Source: Zonotrichia leucophrys gambelii (lineage: Eukaryota > Chordata > Aves > Passeriformes > Passerellidae). Taken from it: a DNA stretch of 64,000 nucleotides. The notes under the pieces were generated by a model. That model was not told the DNA's origin. It made no database searches and saw nothing but the letters and a program-made list of their open reading frames with translations. Shown in pieces: positions 44,902-55,224 of the stretch. A program made the translations under genes and the position numbers. The DNA lies in contig NC_088177.1 in assembly GCF_028769735.1 (NCBI RefSeq), forward strand, positions 38,278,870 through 38,342,869, read 5' to 3'. Each line of letters opens with the position of its first letter. Positions within the stretch are counted from its first letter, which is position 1.

Positions 44902-45689
44902 ACCCCCCCCAAACACTCAGCCAGGACCAAGGATGCTGCACCTTCCACCTTCAAGGTGCCACCTTGGGCTCCAGACTCGGAGCTTTAATAAAATCACCCT
45001 TGTTCAAGGTTACAGCACGAGTTGATTGCTCCTGATTAGGGATTTGTATTCAGTTGTGACATCCTGCCATTTTTATTACCTTTATGGCAATAATTGCAAA
45101 TAATAAAATGACAAACTATCGTAATTAAATTTTAATTAATTACAAATCCATTACTTTTAAGTTTATTCATGGTAAGGACAATGATACCCAAAACAATTCA
45201 TTAAAGCACTTGATATGTAAATTATGAAGCCTGACATTAATCTCAGGCAGCTCATGTATTCTCCATAGCAGTAGGGAATTTGTTTAAGGAAAGGCAGCTC
45301 TGGATGATCTTAACTGCTCACTTGAGGGAGCTGGGAAATACTGGAAATACTCTCAAGCTGAAATGATTCCCAAAGTCAAGTTCTGCATCCTCCAAAGGAA
45401 AATGCTAAGGAAGCAAAAAGAGATCTCTGGCTGGCCTCCCTGCTGTGGGTGTTTAATCACTGCCAGCCCTCCACTCTGAAACGATCCCATTTGGGATGGT
45501 CTGTCTGCCACCAGCTTTCGCTGGCTTAATTTAATGCACAAAGCCACGCCGGGCTTCGCTTCCCCCAGATAACCTGAGATCCCTGCGCAGATCCCTGCAC
45601 ACCCCACGGGGAAAATAGTCCATGTCAGGCACAGGATGAGGGTTATTCCTGGTCAGAAAGGCTCATCCTTGGCCCTGGTGCAACAAAGG
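44902..45689. other. Unique sequence with AT-rich homeodomain-type motifs
   Basis: No gene is recognised. 45020-45330 is AT-rich but not a simple repeat. It contains several TAATTA/ATTAAT words and long, varied AT words. Confidence 0.45.
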
Positions 45690-45799
45690 TCGTGTTGGAT
45701 GGTGCTTGGAGCAGCCTGGTCTGGTGGAAGGTGTCCCTGCCCATGGCAAGGGTTGGAATGGGATAAGCTCCAACCCAAACCACTCAGGGATTCTGTGAT
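45690..45799 (+). mobile_element. CR1 LINE 3'-end fragment
   Basis: 'gttggatggtgcttggagc', 'gtccctgcccatggcaaggg' and 'caacccaaaccactc', then 'gattctgtga'. Sense orientation. Confidence 0.88.
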
Positions 45800-46807
45800 C
45801 TCCACAGCTGTGGGAATGAGCTGTTTGACAACATGGGGCACTCTGGCCCGAAGGAGGTCAGCACCAAGCTCTTTAATTTTATTTTTTCCCTCCAGCACTG
45901 CTTTATCTGGGGAAGCACAAGGCTATATTTGCCTTTTGCCGAGGTGAGCTGGCATTTGGCTGCAGCACCCCCTGTGCTCCCAATTGTCTGGGATCCATGA
46001 GTAATCCCAGCCAGCCTGGGAGCTCTCCTGTCAAGGGGGGAGGCACAGATGGAGGGGAGACGTGATCAGACAGCAAGGCACCTCGCAGGGAGCCTGAAGC
46101 AGGGAGGCACACCCAAGGTTAATAACACGTTGCTCCACCAGCTTCTATCTAATCTTGGAAAAACGTCCTCTGCTGCGAAGAAAAATGGGAAAGTGATTAT
46201 GTGACTTGAAATAAGGTCTTGCTCCACTGTCTAGACAGCTTTAAAAAACATCAAGCTGGGGTGTTCCTATTTATGAGGAATGCAGCTGCAGCGCTGCCTT
46301 CCGCGGGCGAGGGAAGCGAGCGGAGCACTTGAGGTCATCTGGCTGCTGGCTGAGCCTGTCCATGGGAATTTATTCCTCTCTCCTCCTTGCTTTATTTGTT
46401 TTCTTCCTTCTGCTTCCCAACCTGCCATCCCCAGCCCTCTGTGTCCCTGGGGGCTGTTTGGCAGCGGGACAGGGATCCCTGTGAGGGTCCCTGCTAATCC
46501 AGGCTTTTTCCTTCCCAGATTATTGCCGTAGGGACGAATGCCCAGAGCAAAACTGCAGACAGCCTCCAGATCCTTAATAGAGTCTCTTATAACCTCTCTT
46601 TTAAACTGGAAGGATTTCATTGGCACTAAATGCAACCTCAGCAATTCCCCTCTGCCTTTTTTTTTCCCCCCGTCAGAGCGTGTAGAGTTGGAAATTTTGG
46701 ATCAGGCAGGTGGAATCTGACGCCAAAACCGACTGGGGCAGGATTTGCAGCAGGGCTCAGCATCCCCAGCACCACATTCCTGCTAATGCTCAAGCTTGGA
46801 TTGGTCT
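45800..46807. other. Unique noncoding sequence
   Basis: No gene is recognised. The 125-codon minus frame at 46267-46644 shows no domain. Confidence 0.5.
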
Positions 46808-46810
46808 GGG

Positions 46811-47044
46811 GAAAAAAGAAAAGAAAAAAAAAAAGAAAAATAAATAGAAAAAAAGAAAAAGAAGGAGAAGGAGAAGGAAAACAAAAGGAGAAGAAAAGGA
46901 AAAGGAAAAGGTAGATAAAGAAAAAAAAAAGAAAGAAAAAAAGAAAAAGAAAGAAAAAGAAAAAGAAAAAGAAAAAGAAAAAGAAAAAGAAAAAGAAAAA
47001 GAAAAAGAAAAAGAAAAAGAAAAAGAAAAAGAAAAAGAAAAAGA
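46811..47044. repeat. Homopurine tract ending in (AAAAAG)n
   Basis: About 230 bases are nearly all A or G on the plus strand. The left half mixes AAAG, GGAGAA and AAAAGG words. The right part (about 46955-47044) is an almost perfect AAAAAG hexanucleotide array of about 15 units. The 179- and 91-codon minus frames across it are Phe/Leu low complexity and not genes. Confidence 0.95.
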
Positions 47045-49050
47045 GCAAAAAAGCCCAACTGGTCACGGGGCTGTGTCCTACAAAAGGGGGAAATGGGTCA
47101 GCGGATCTGTTAATCCCAGCTTGATCTAAAGTCTGCGGGACAGGTGGCAACCTCCATTTAATGAACAATGAGATCATTAGGAATCAGTAATGAGGGGCAG
47201 TGCAGCCAGGGAAGTAGGTCACCCCCAGCCCAGGGAGGCTCCAGCCTGTCCCCGTTGGTGGCCAGGGGCAGGGTGACAGCTCTGCCCTGGGCTTTGCTGA
47301 GACAGATGATTTTAGGAGCACAGCGGGGCACAAAATGGGTTAGATCATCTCTAATAATAAAATGCCTTAAAACCAGGCTGATGCAGGTTTAGGCGCTGTG
47401 TCCCACTGGCTGCCCATGATTTTTGGGGAGGGTGAGAGAACCAGTCAGGCCAGGGACAGTGATCAGCCAGGAGGGAAAGGGAAGAGATCCTCTCCTCATC
47501 CCCACGGGAAGCTGTGCCCACCCCTGAGCATCACACAGATCCCTGTTTCTGCATCCTGAGGGCCTCCCAGGAGGTCTCTCCTCTTCAGGGCTGAACTTTG
47601 GGTGCTTCTGGCTTGAATGATCCTGAGGCATCTCAAATAATAATGCAAAAGATCCATACCAAAGACATACCAAACTTTACCAGTTAGCCCTGCCCAAGGT
47701 CCCAAGATGTGAAACAAATATGTTTCACATCTCTGAATTTATTTCTTCTCCCACTGACGCCTCGTGGATGAAACCCAAGTGCTCCTGGTAAGACTACAAA
47801 TTTGAAAAGCCTCTATTCTTCCCTCCACCTTCATTTGCTCCCAGATCTTGATATTACTACAGCTCTTTGTAACTTTCTGAACCACCAAGCAGGCACTGCT
47901 GCCCTGCAGGAGCAGAGAGCTTTGCTCAGCCCCAGGGTTTGAAGATAGGAAAGGTTAAGAAAATATTTTGCCCAAGATGCAACAAGCAGTAGTGGGGTTT
48001 TGAAGGTCATTTCACTTTACTCTTTTTTTTTTTTTTCCAAAGGGGCATTCAAGCAAGCATTTTATAAATATTTATAGACAAGCAACTGTGCTAAAATAAC
48101 ACTTGATGGCTGGTGCAGGAAGCTGAGGAGGTGCATTGTGCCCATGTGGCTCTCTGTGCTGTTAGTGAGGATCCTCCTGCTCTGCATTTCCAGGAATAGC
48201 CTTCAGCTGTTGTCCCTGTTAAGTGCACCTTTTGCATTTGATCCCCATGGACGTGTGACCCCAGGTGGTGCTGGGGGAGTGCCCTGATGTGCCCTGAGGT
48301 GTCTGTCCCATCAGCTCAGCAGAAGCCCCCACAGTCTCCACTCCCAACCCCACTAAAACCTTTTTAAGCCCAGCCCATCCCACTGAGGATTGTCACCACT
48401 CCCCATGAGCATCAGAGGACCAGGAGTGCCACCAGGCCACAGGAACAGGTCTCTCTTTGTCCCCCTTCACTGGGAAAAGCTCCACAAGCCCTCCCATCCC
48501 TCCACATCTTGTCCACAACCTCTCCTTCTGGGCACAGGTGCTGGAGCTTTCACCAACACTTAAAAACATCAGGAGGGGAAGGATTCTTCGTCTCCCTTCC
48601 CAGTTTTCCAAGTCTTGTTGATATTTTCTGTGCTTCTCTTCACCTGCCCACAGCTCCAGGCTTTCTTTCCATCCATCCACACTCCTGTGGTGTCTGAGCT
48701 GCTTCACGAGGAATTTCCGTCCAAGTCCTGCTGGATGGGATCTGCACAGCATTTACTGAATGAAACCAGAAAATGCTCCAGGTTGTCTCCCTCCCCACAA
48801 CCCCAATTTCCTGCCAAAAACAGCTTTGGAGGATGGGGAGGGGCATGAAGACCCTGGTGGAGCTTGGAGAGAAGAATTGGGACACTCGTGACACCTTTGG
48901 GACACTGGTGACACCTTTGGTGCAGCCAGCTGGGCTCTCCCATCCCAAGGGAGCTGGCTCCGGGGGCAAAAGGGACAGACAAGAGCCTGGGGAGACACAT
49001 GGAAAAGCTTGGGAACTCTTAAAGGGAGAGGGATCCAGTTCCCCTCATCA
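47045..49050. other. Unique noncoding sequence
   Basis: No gene is recognised. A 20-bp imperfect tandem pair lies at about 48886-48925. Confidence 0.5.
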
Positions 49051-49238
49051 TAAGGGCTGATTTCTATTAATTACTCAGAAATACAATAATAAGGGCTGAT
49101 TTCTTTTAATTACTCAGAAATACAAAAATAAGGGCTGATTTCTTTTCATTACTCGGAAATACAATAATAAGGGCTGATTTCTTTTAATTACTCAGAAATA
49201 CAGTAATAAGGGCTGATTTCTTTGCATTGCTCAGAAAG
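49051..49238. repeat. 39-bp minisatellite, 5 copies
   Basis: Units start 'taagggctgatttct' at 49051, 49090, 49129, 49168 and 49207, an exact 39-bp period. Each unit ends in '..actcagaaatac' with few substitutions. The fifth copy is the most diverged. Confidence 0.95.
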
Positions 49239-50049
49239 GGGCAGCCTAGATAGGTACCCGTGTGTGGCTGAGCTGCTGAAAAATATGTTTTTTCACCTTT
49301 TGGGGAAGGCTGGAGAGGGTCTTGTGTGTGTGTTTGTGCCCTTGGTTGTGACATCTGGCAATACCAGTGCTTGCTCTCAGCTCCCCCAGTTTTGAGGCTG
49401 AAATGAAGTGGAATATCCATCTTGCCCTGCAATGCAAACATTGCAGCAGGCCCGGCAGCTGATAAGGAGTCACTGCTTGGTTTAATGAGGAGACTTGACA
49501 TAAACTCAAGAGTGTGCAGGAAAAAGGAAAACATTTCAGAGGGTGCCTGCAATGGAACATTTCTGGCACTTAAAGAGGCACGAAGCAAGTGTGGTTCACG
49601 TCAGTAAACTTCCTTTCAATAAAAATGTAATAATTTAAACCAAACAACAAAAGCTTCCTGTAAATGTACAGTGAGCACTTTGGCCTAGAAATTTTTTCAC
49701 CCCTTCTAAGAGCAAGGAAACCATCCAGGTGAGTTTTGGGGGTTGTTTTCTATTCTCTCCTCATGGCCCAGCATTAAATGAGTGATTAAAAGCAGCAATC
49801 ACCCAGGAGTGTTTCACCTGGTCCAGCGACATTGCAGCGATTCCTTGAGGTCCAGCCTAGAAATCAGGTTTGCTGGATTGAGCTGGACACTGGCCATGCT
49901 TCCTGGCAAATGCTGAATTCTTGGATTCTTTCCCACTGTTCTCAGCCAACTGTGTGCCCAGATGGAAGGATGGTGGTGCTGGATCCCTTAGGGATCTCCT
50001 TCTCAAGCTCTGATGTCCAAATGGAGCAGGATAAATGTAGGGAGGCAGG
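49239..50049. other. Unique noncoding sequence
   Basis: No gene is recognised. A strong donor-like 'ccaggtgagt' lies at about 49726 without a supported exon. Confidence 0.45.
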
Positions 50050-50297
50050 GGAATGGCTTCAGCGTGACAGAGGGCAGGGTTAGGGTGGATATTGTGGGAA
50101 AATTCCTGGCTGTGAGGGTGGAAGGAGCTTCCCAGAGGAGCTGTGGCTGCCCCATCCCTGGCAATGCTCAGGGCTGGGCTGGATGGAGCTCTGAGCAGCC
50201 TGGTTGAGTGGGAAGTGTCCCTGTCCCAGGCAGGGACAGGTGGAACTGGGTGATCCTGAAGGTCCCTTTCAGCCCAAACCATTCTGGCATTCCATGG
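50050..50297 (+). mobile_element. CR1 LINE 3'-end fragment
   Basis: 'gaatggcttcagcgtgacag', 'agggttagggtggatattg', 'gctgtgagggtggaag', 'gggctggatggagctctgag' and 'ccctttcagcccaaaccatt' are in sense order. Confidence 0.9.
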
Positions 50298-52540
50298 TTT
50301 TCACAGAAAGCAGAGGATTAGGACACCACGCTGTGGTTCCAGGGTCAGGCCTTGGCCACGAGGCCTGAGATCCCCCTCAAAGGCTCCCAAGCACATTGAG
50401 GAGCTTGCAGCTAAAAGCAGCAGCAGCAGAAGGATGCCAGCGTGCTGGGCTGGGCCTGAAAACACTTCGTTTGGGAAGGAAATAAATCCAGAGGTTATTT
50501 TTACGACCACAATGAATATCCAGAGTGGATCCTGCTTCCAGAGTGCACATCCAGGAGGGCAGCTCCAGTTACTGATCTGAGGAAGTTGGCAGGTTCCTGA
50601 TGTTGGGGCTGGAGTGTTTCCTCCTCAGGTGCACACAGAGGCTCTGAGGGGTGATGTTGTCCCTTCTTTGGGGCCCTGCTGCTAACCCAGACCCTTCAGA
50701 AAGAGAAAGCTTGGCAGCTTGTCCAGAGAGGGGTTCAGGGATGTGTTCTCTTATCTCTGCCTCAAAGTTCGGCCTGTAATCCCTTAAACTCCCCTCTGAG
50801 CTGAGAGGGTGCTGGGTTGTACCTGTGTTCCTTGATTTAAATGTTGTTTTTTTAATAATTAATCATTTAGGTTAATATTAATTATGAGCAAACCCCCCTC
50901 TTGATGGGGAGGATTTGGCAGAGGTGCTGTTCACCGGAGAGATGGATGGTTTGGGATATCTGGATATCCTAAAACTGGAATTTCCATGATGTCTTTGCAG
51001 GAAAAGGAGAAAGATGAAAACCTGTCCTTGAAATAAGTGGTTAAACTTTCTGTGCCACCTGGAATACACAATTCCCTGTTGATATTAGCATTATTTAGTC
51101 CTCTGCAGCTTCATTTTGATAGTACATCAGTTTAGGAAGGAAAAGATCATTTGGAAAAACAAAACAAAACAACCCAAACCCAATGTTTCCAGTTCCTCAG
51201 GAGTGTCTTTCCCTTTACAATAAACAACTGGTTGACAATTTCAACTGAAATACACAAAGAGCTTCTATCTCCCAGGCAGAATTTTCCAACAATTTTTCTG
51301 GAAGCAGGCTGCATTATGCCTGATTTTTTACAAATGCCATGGATTTCAGAACCTGGCTTCTCCAATTCCCAGTTTCACCAGATATTGAGCAGTAGAACCT
51401 GGTTATATTTCCACACAGATAGCAGTGAAATTGAATATAAATTTAAAATTTGTAGGAAAAACATGGGACATTTTTGTGGTTTATCACATTTGGTGTCTAT
51501 GGGAATTCCTTCTCCATGGGCATTCTCAAGGAAAACCTTAAAACACTGGGGGAAAAAAAAAAAAGTGTATTTTTAAAATGTTTACATATGGGGACATGTA
51601 GTCAAATGTAGCAGAGATGCTTTTTTATTAACCAGATGGCAACTTCTTATTTACATTTCCCATATAAAACCATCTGTGCTTGAAGTGGGGAGATGCTCCA
51701 GTGGGGAGTTTGGCTGCAGGGGGTGGATTTGTTACATCCAATTTTCTGCTCTCATCAGAGCTGAATATGTAACACTTGTTTTATTTAACCTCCCCTTAAT
51801 TAGAGGGTTACAGAAGTGCATTTGGCTCCACCATGCAGTAGCTGGCACTCTGCATTTCCCTGCTTTTTGACAAAATTGAGGTTTCTTGCCTGCAATCCCC
51901 TTGACGTTGAACTTGCTCCATTTCCATCCCATGGCCTCGTCTCCAGCACCAAATTCCCCTTTCTTGGTGTGAAATCCTGGCCCTGCTGAGGCCAGTGGAA
52001 GCCTTGACAGCAGCCCTGGTAAGGTCAGGGTTTCTCCCTGGGTGTTTATTTCCTATAATCACTCCCAGCCTTTTGCTCTGTCCGGCTTCTCCCGGAGCCA
52101 AGTTCAACACTTCCCTCTCCTCTGTCTCCGTCACTCCTCCATGAACTCCCTCCAAATTAAAATGTTGGGTGCCCAGAATGCTCATTGCTGTTTCAGGTGT
52201 TCTCTAAGCAGGAACCTCATGGAAATACCACATTTTTCTCCCCGTCAGCCTCTCTGGGTTGTTTGCTTTTCTCTGTTTTCCCTCCCTTTGCTTTATTGGC
52301 ATATTACGCTGCATTTTCATGCCATTAATAAAGATGGACCAAAATTCCAGACCTGACAGTGACCTCCCCATGGAATCCACCAGCTCTGCCAACTCTGTGC
52401 TCTGCTGGTTGCCTTTTTGCTCTTCCTTCCCCATCCAGTTCTTATCCTTCATGGACCATTTCCATCCAGGCCAGTTTGAATTCATCCTGTGTGATCTGAG
52501 GAGACACCAAACTGGGGGCTTCATCCTGCTAAGAATCCCA
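50298..52540. other. Unique noncoding sequence
   Basis: No gene is recognised. The 141- and 144-codon plus frames at 51151 and 52259 have no recognisable domain; the second runs through the dispersed repeat copy at 52541. Confidence 0.45.
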
Positions 52541-52645
52541 TCCATGTGGGAGCCAGATGTTGTCATCTGTGAAAATTTTCATCATTCAAAAAGGAATTCA
52601 GAGGAAAAATTTGCTCCCCTTACATGCAGAAAAAGAAATCTGGCC
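52541..52645 (+). repeat. Unassigned dispersed repeat, copy 1
   Basis: 105 bp matching 55101-55205 in the same orientation, about 90 percent by eye. Shared blocks are 'gtgggagccagatgttgtca', 'gaaaattttcatcattc' and 'aaaaaggaattcagagg'. Similarity stops abruptly on both sides in both copies. The family is not recognised. Confidence 0.85.
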
Positions 52646-53793
52646 AAAAAGGGGATTTTAAAAAAGAAAAAATCACTGATAAAAATTGTCTGAATGACAT
52701 TTTTGATGTTAACTTGAGTTACCTAAGCTTGTGCAGAACTTAAAAAGACAGACTAGCTGGATGAAACCAAGCCTGTAAACTCTGATAAAATCAGGCTGGT
52801 CTGACACAACACTCTCAAAAATTAAGGTAACTCCACAGAACATAATTTCCCAGTAGAAAACTCCCTGATGAGACCAGTTGTGACTAAGAGCAGTAGCCTA
52901 AATATGTGAATTTGTTTTTCCCCCCAATCCCACAAATGCCTCTCATTTCCTGGAAATAAAATAAAATAAAAATAAAAAACTACAGAAAATATGTTTTCAG
53001 AGTAGCATTTCTCATCTGAAGGGTTTTATCCTTTCCAAATCAGCTGCAGAAAATACGAGCACACTCAGGAAGGAGGGGTTACAAACCGGGCTGCGACTGC
53101 CTGACGCTCAGCATGGAGCATCCTTTCCTGGGGCTTTCCCATCTCCTGGACTTCGCTGGTGTTTGGGGGTAATTTGGGGCTGGGCTGGGAATCTCAGCAG
53201 GGCCAGAGCTCCCCGTTTGCTTTGGCACGTGTGCTCTGAGTGTGGTGGGACGAGGCGCTGGCCACCGCCTCCCCTCCCTGTGCTGCCCATTTTCCTTGGC
53301 CTCAGGCCAGCAGTTCCTGCTGGACTCGTGCTCCAGCGCTGGGTTTGAACTCCCCCCGGCCACCCCCAGCATCCAGATGTGACAGATCCAGAGCACCACG
53401 CTGCAGATGCTGGATATTGGCTGCAGCTGGGGGAAAATAATAAGAAATGTTATTCCTACATCCCAGCGAGGGTGAATAACATCTCCAGAGGGTTTGGAGG
53501 AGACTCAGTTTGTCATGGGTTGTCCTTGGGCTCCTTTTCTTTTCTCCTCCTCTTTTTCAGGAAGGGGAAAAAACCTGAAGATGGTTTTTTTTTCCCCCCT
53601 GAAAGGGGATTTCAGCTCTCCCTTGGATCCTGGTCAGGAAAACAGAGCGCTTTGTTTGTGATGGCAGCCTCCACCAAAACAGCTCAGGGGCCAAATCAAG
53701 GCTGAGGAGGAAATTCATCCTCTCCAAAGATGAGAGCTCTGCTTGCTTCCTTCCCTTGCCTCTGCTGCTTCGCAGGCATGCTTGATGGATGAA
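52646..53793. other. Unique noncoding sequence
   Basis: No gene is recognised. The stretch 53090-53400 is relatively CpG-rich but short. Confidence 0.45.
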
Positions 53794-54070
53794 GAATCGT
53801 GGAATTATGGAATGGCCTGAGCTGGAAGGGACCCACAGGGATCATCCAGTCCAAGCCCTGGCCCTGCACAGACACCCCAATAATCCCACCCTGGGCATCC
53901 CTGAGAACATTGTCCAAACATTCCTGGAGCTCTGGCAGCCTGGGGCTGTGCCCATTCCCTGGGGAGCCTGGGCAGTGCCAGCACCCTCTGCAAGAAGAAC
54001 CTTTTCCTAAAATCCAACCTAAACATTCCCTGGTCCAGCCCCAGCTGTCCCTTTGTTGCTATTCTGGCAC
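53794..54070 (-). mobile_element. CR1 LINE 3'-end fragment (438-type subfamily)
   Basis: 'tggaattatggaatggcctg', 'agctggaagggacccacag', 'ctgcacagacaccccaataa', 'ctctggcagcctggggctgtg' and 'agaagaaccttttcctaa' are in antisense order. It is the cleanest of the three copies of this subfamily. The 227-codon minus frame at 53805-54488 is a reading of this noncoding CR1 end plus flank. Confidence 0.93.
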
Positions 54071-54075
54071 CCCAG

Positions 54076-55100
54076 GACTTTCTGGGACCCCTTGGGAGGA
54101 CATGGGACCACAGACACCCCTTAAAGGAAAGGCTGTTTGTGTGCTGGACCTGCTTGCCTCCCACACAGCTGTTAATCCAAACTGGGATAAGGTTTTCCTT
54201 CTCCTCCTTTTTCCTTGCCTTCTCCACCAGGGTGTTTCCTGGCTCCCTCCCCACCTCCAAAGCAGAGCCTGGCAACAGCCTGGGAGGGAGAGCAGGAAAG
54301 TATGGACTCATTGAATTGGTAAAAGCCTTTCCATGAATTAAAAGTTCAGGGAAGTTCCAGGCAGGCTTTTCATACCATTTTCCAGGAGTGGCAGATTTGG
54401 GAAGGAAGGAAGCTTTTATTTGGAGATTTTCTCCTCTAGCCAGACTGGGGTTTTGTGATGAGCTGGTGAATCCCAAAATGCTGTGCACTCACACAGGTGG
54501 GTAAGCAGTGGGATCCTCAGTGGGATCCTCTCCCACCCTCTCTTGTTTTATTCCTGTTTGGATACATTTTCAATTTTTTTTTTTTTTTTTTAGTTGGAAC
54601 ATACAAATTTTGAAACAGCTAAAAAAAGCAGATGCAAAACCAAGCTGGAAAACCCCATTTTGGGCAGATCTGGTTCCCAGCTTGTTTACCACAGTTAATA
54701 ACATATTCCTGAAACCTCAGGCAATTTGAGACAGTGTGTTCCAGCACGAACCCCAAGTGGAAGTTGCTGGGCACGTCTCTTTGACATGAGAATCATTTCA
54801 GTGGAAGCATTTCCCTGCTGGAATCGTTTCCCTGCTGGAATCACTTCACTGCCATCCTTTTCTGCCTGGAAATGTTGTTTTACCCCCTTTGGGGTCCCAT
54901 TCCCTCTCTGTTTCTACAGGAGCAGGTAGCACAGCCTGAAGTGAACATCCCAAGAGATTTCAAGCTCTTCCCTGGGCTGTGAGGGCATTCTGTGTGGTTA
55001 TGTTGGATATATGTGTGATATGTGGAGTTTGGATATGGCAAAACCATTTTGCAATGGCAGAACCATTCTGTGTAGCTTGGGCATGGCAAAACCACCTGGC
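54076..55100. other. Unique noncoding sequence
   Basis: No gene is recognised. It includes a T18 run near 54577 and a 17-bp tandem pair (54810-54842). Confidence 0.45.
54810..54842. repeat. 17-bp tandem duplication
   Basis: 'tttccctgctggaatc' occurs at 54810-54825 and 54827-54842, exact. Confidence 0.9.
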
Positions 55101-55205
55101 TCCACGTGGGAGCCAGATGTTGTCATCCATGAAAATTTTCATCATTCAAAAAGGAATTCAGAGGAAAATTTGCTTTCCTTCCCATGTAAAAAATGAAATT
55201 TGACC
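55101..55205 (+). repeat. Unassigned dispersed repeat, copy 2
   Basis: Second copy of the 52541-52645 repeat, also 105 bp, starting exactly 2560 bp downstream. Its right end falls inside a 13-bp-arm hairpin (55195-55224) that copy 1 lacks. Confidence 0.85.
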
Positions 55206-55224
55206 AATTTCTTGGTCAAATTTC
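55195..55224. repeat. Perfect hairpin, 13-bp arms, 4-nt loop
   Basis: gaaatttgaccaa at 55195-55207 is the exact reverse complement of ttggtcaaatttc at 55212-55224, with loop TTTC. Confidence 0.95.

Noticed and set aside
46638..47177. 179-codon minus frame rich in Phe and Leu resembling a membrane protein
   Set aside because: It is the antisense reading of the AAAAAG homopurine array.
49051..49238. CRISPR-like array
   Set aside because: The repeats are head-to-tail with no variable spacers, and the genome is that of an animal. It is a minisatellite.
49700..49740. Splice-donor-like site 'ccaggtgagt'
   Set aside because: No matching acceptor or convincing open exon upstream. Such sites are common by chance.
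53805..54488. 227-codon minus-strand frame
   Set aside because: Most of it reads the noncoding 3' end of a CR1 copy; the rest is unique flank.
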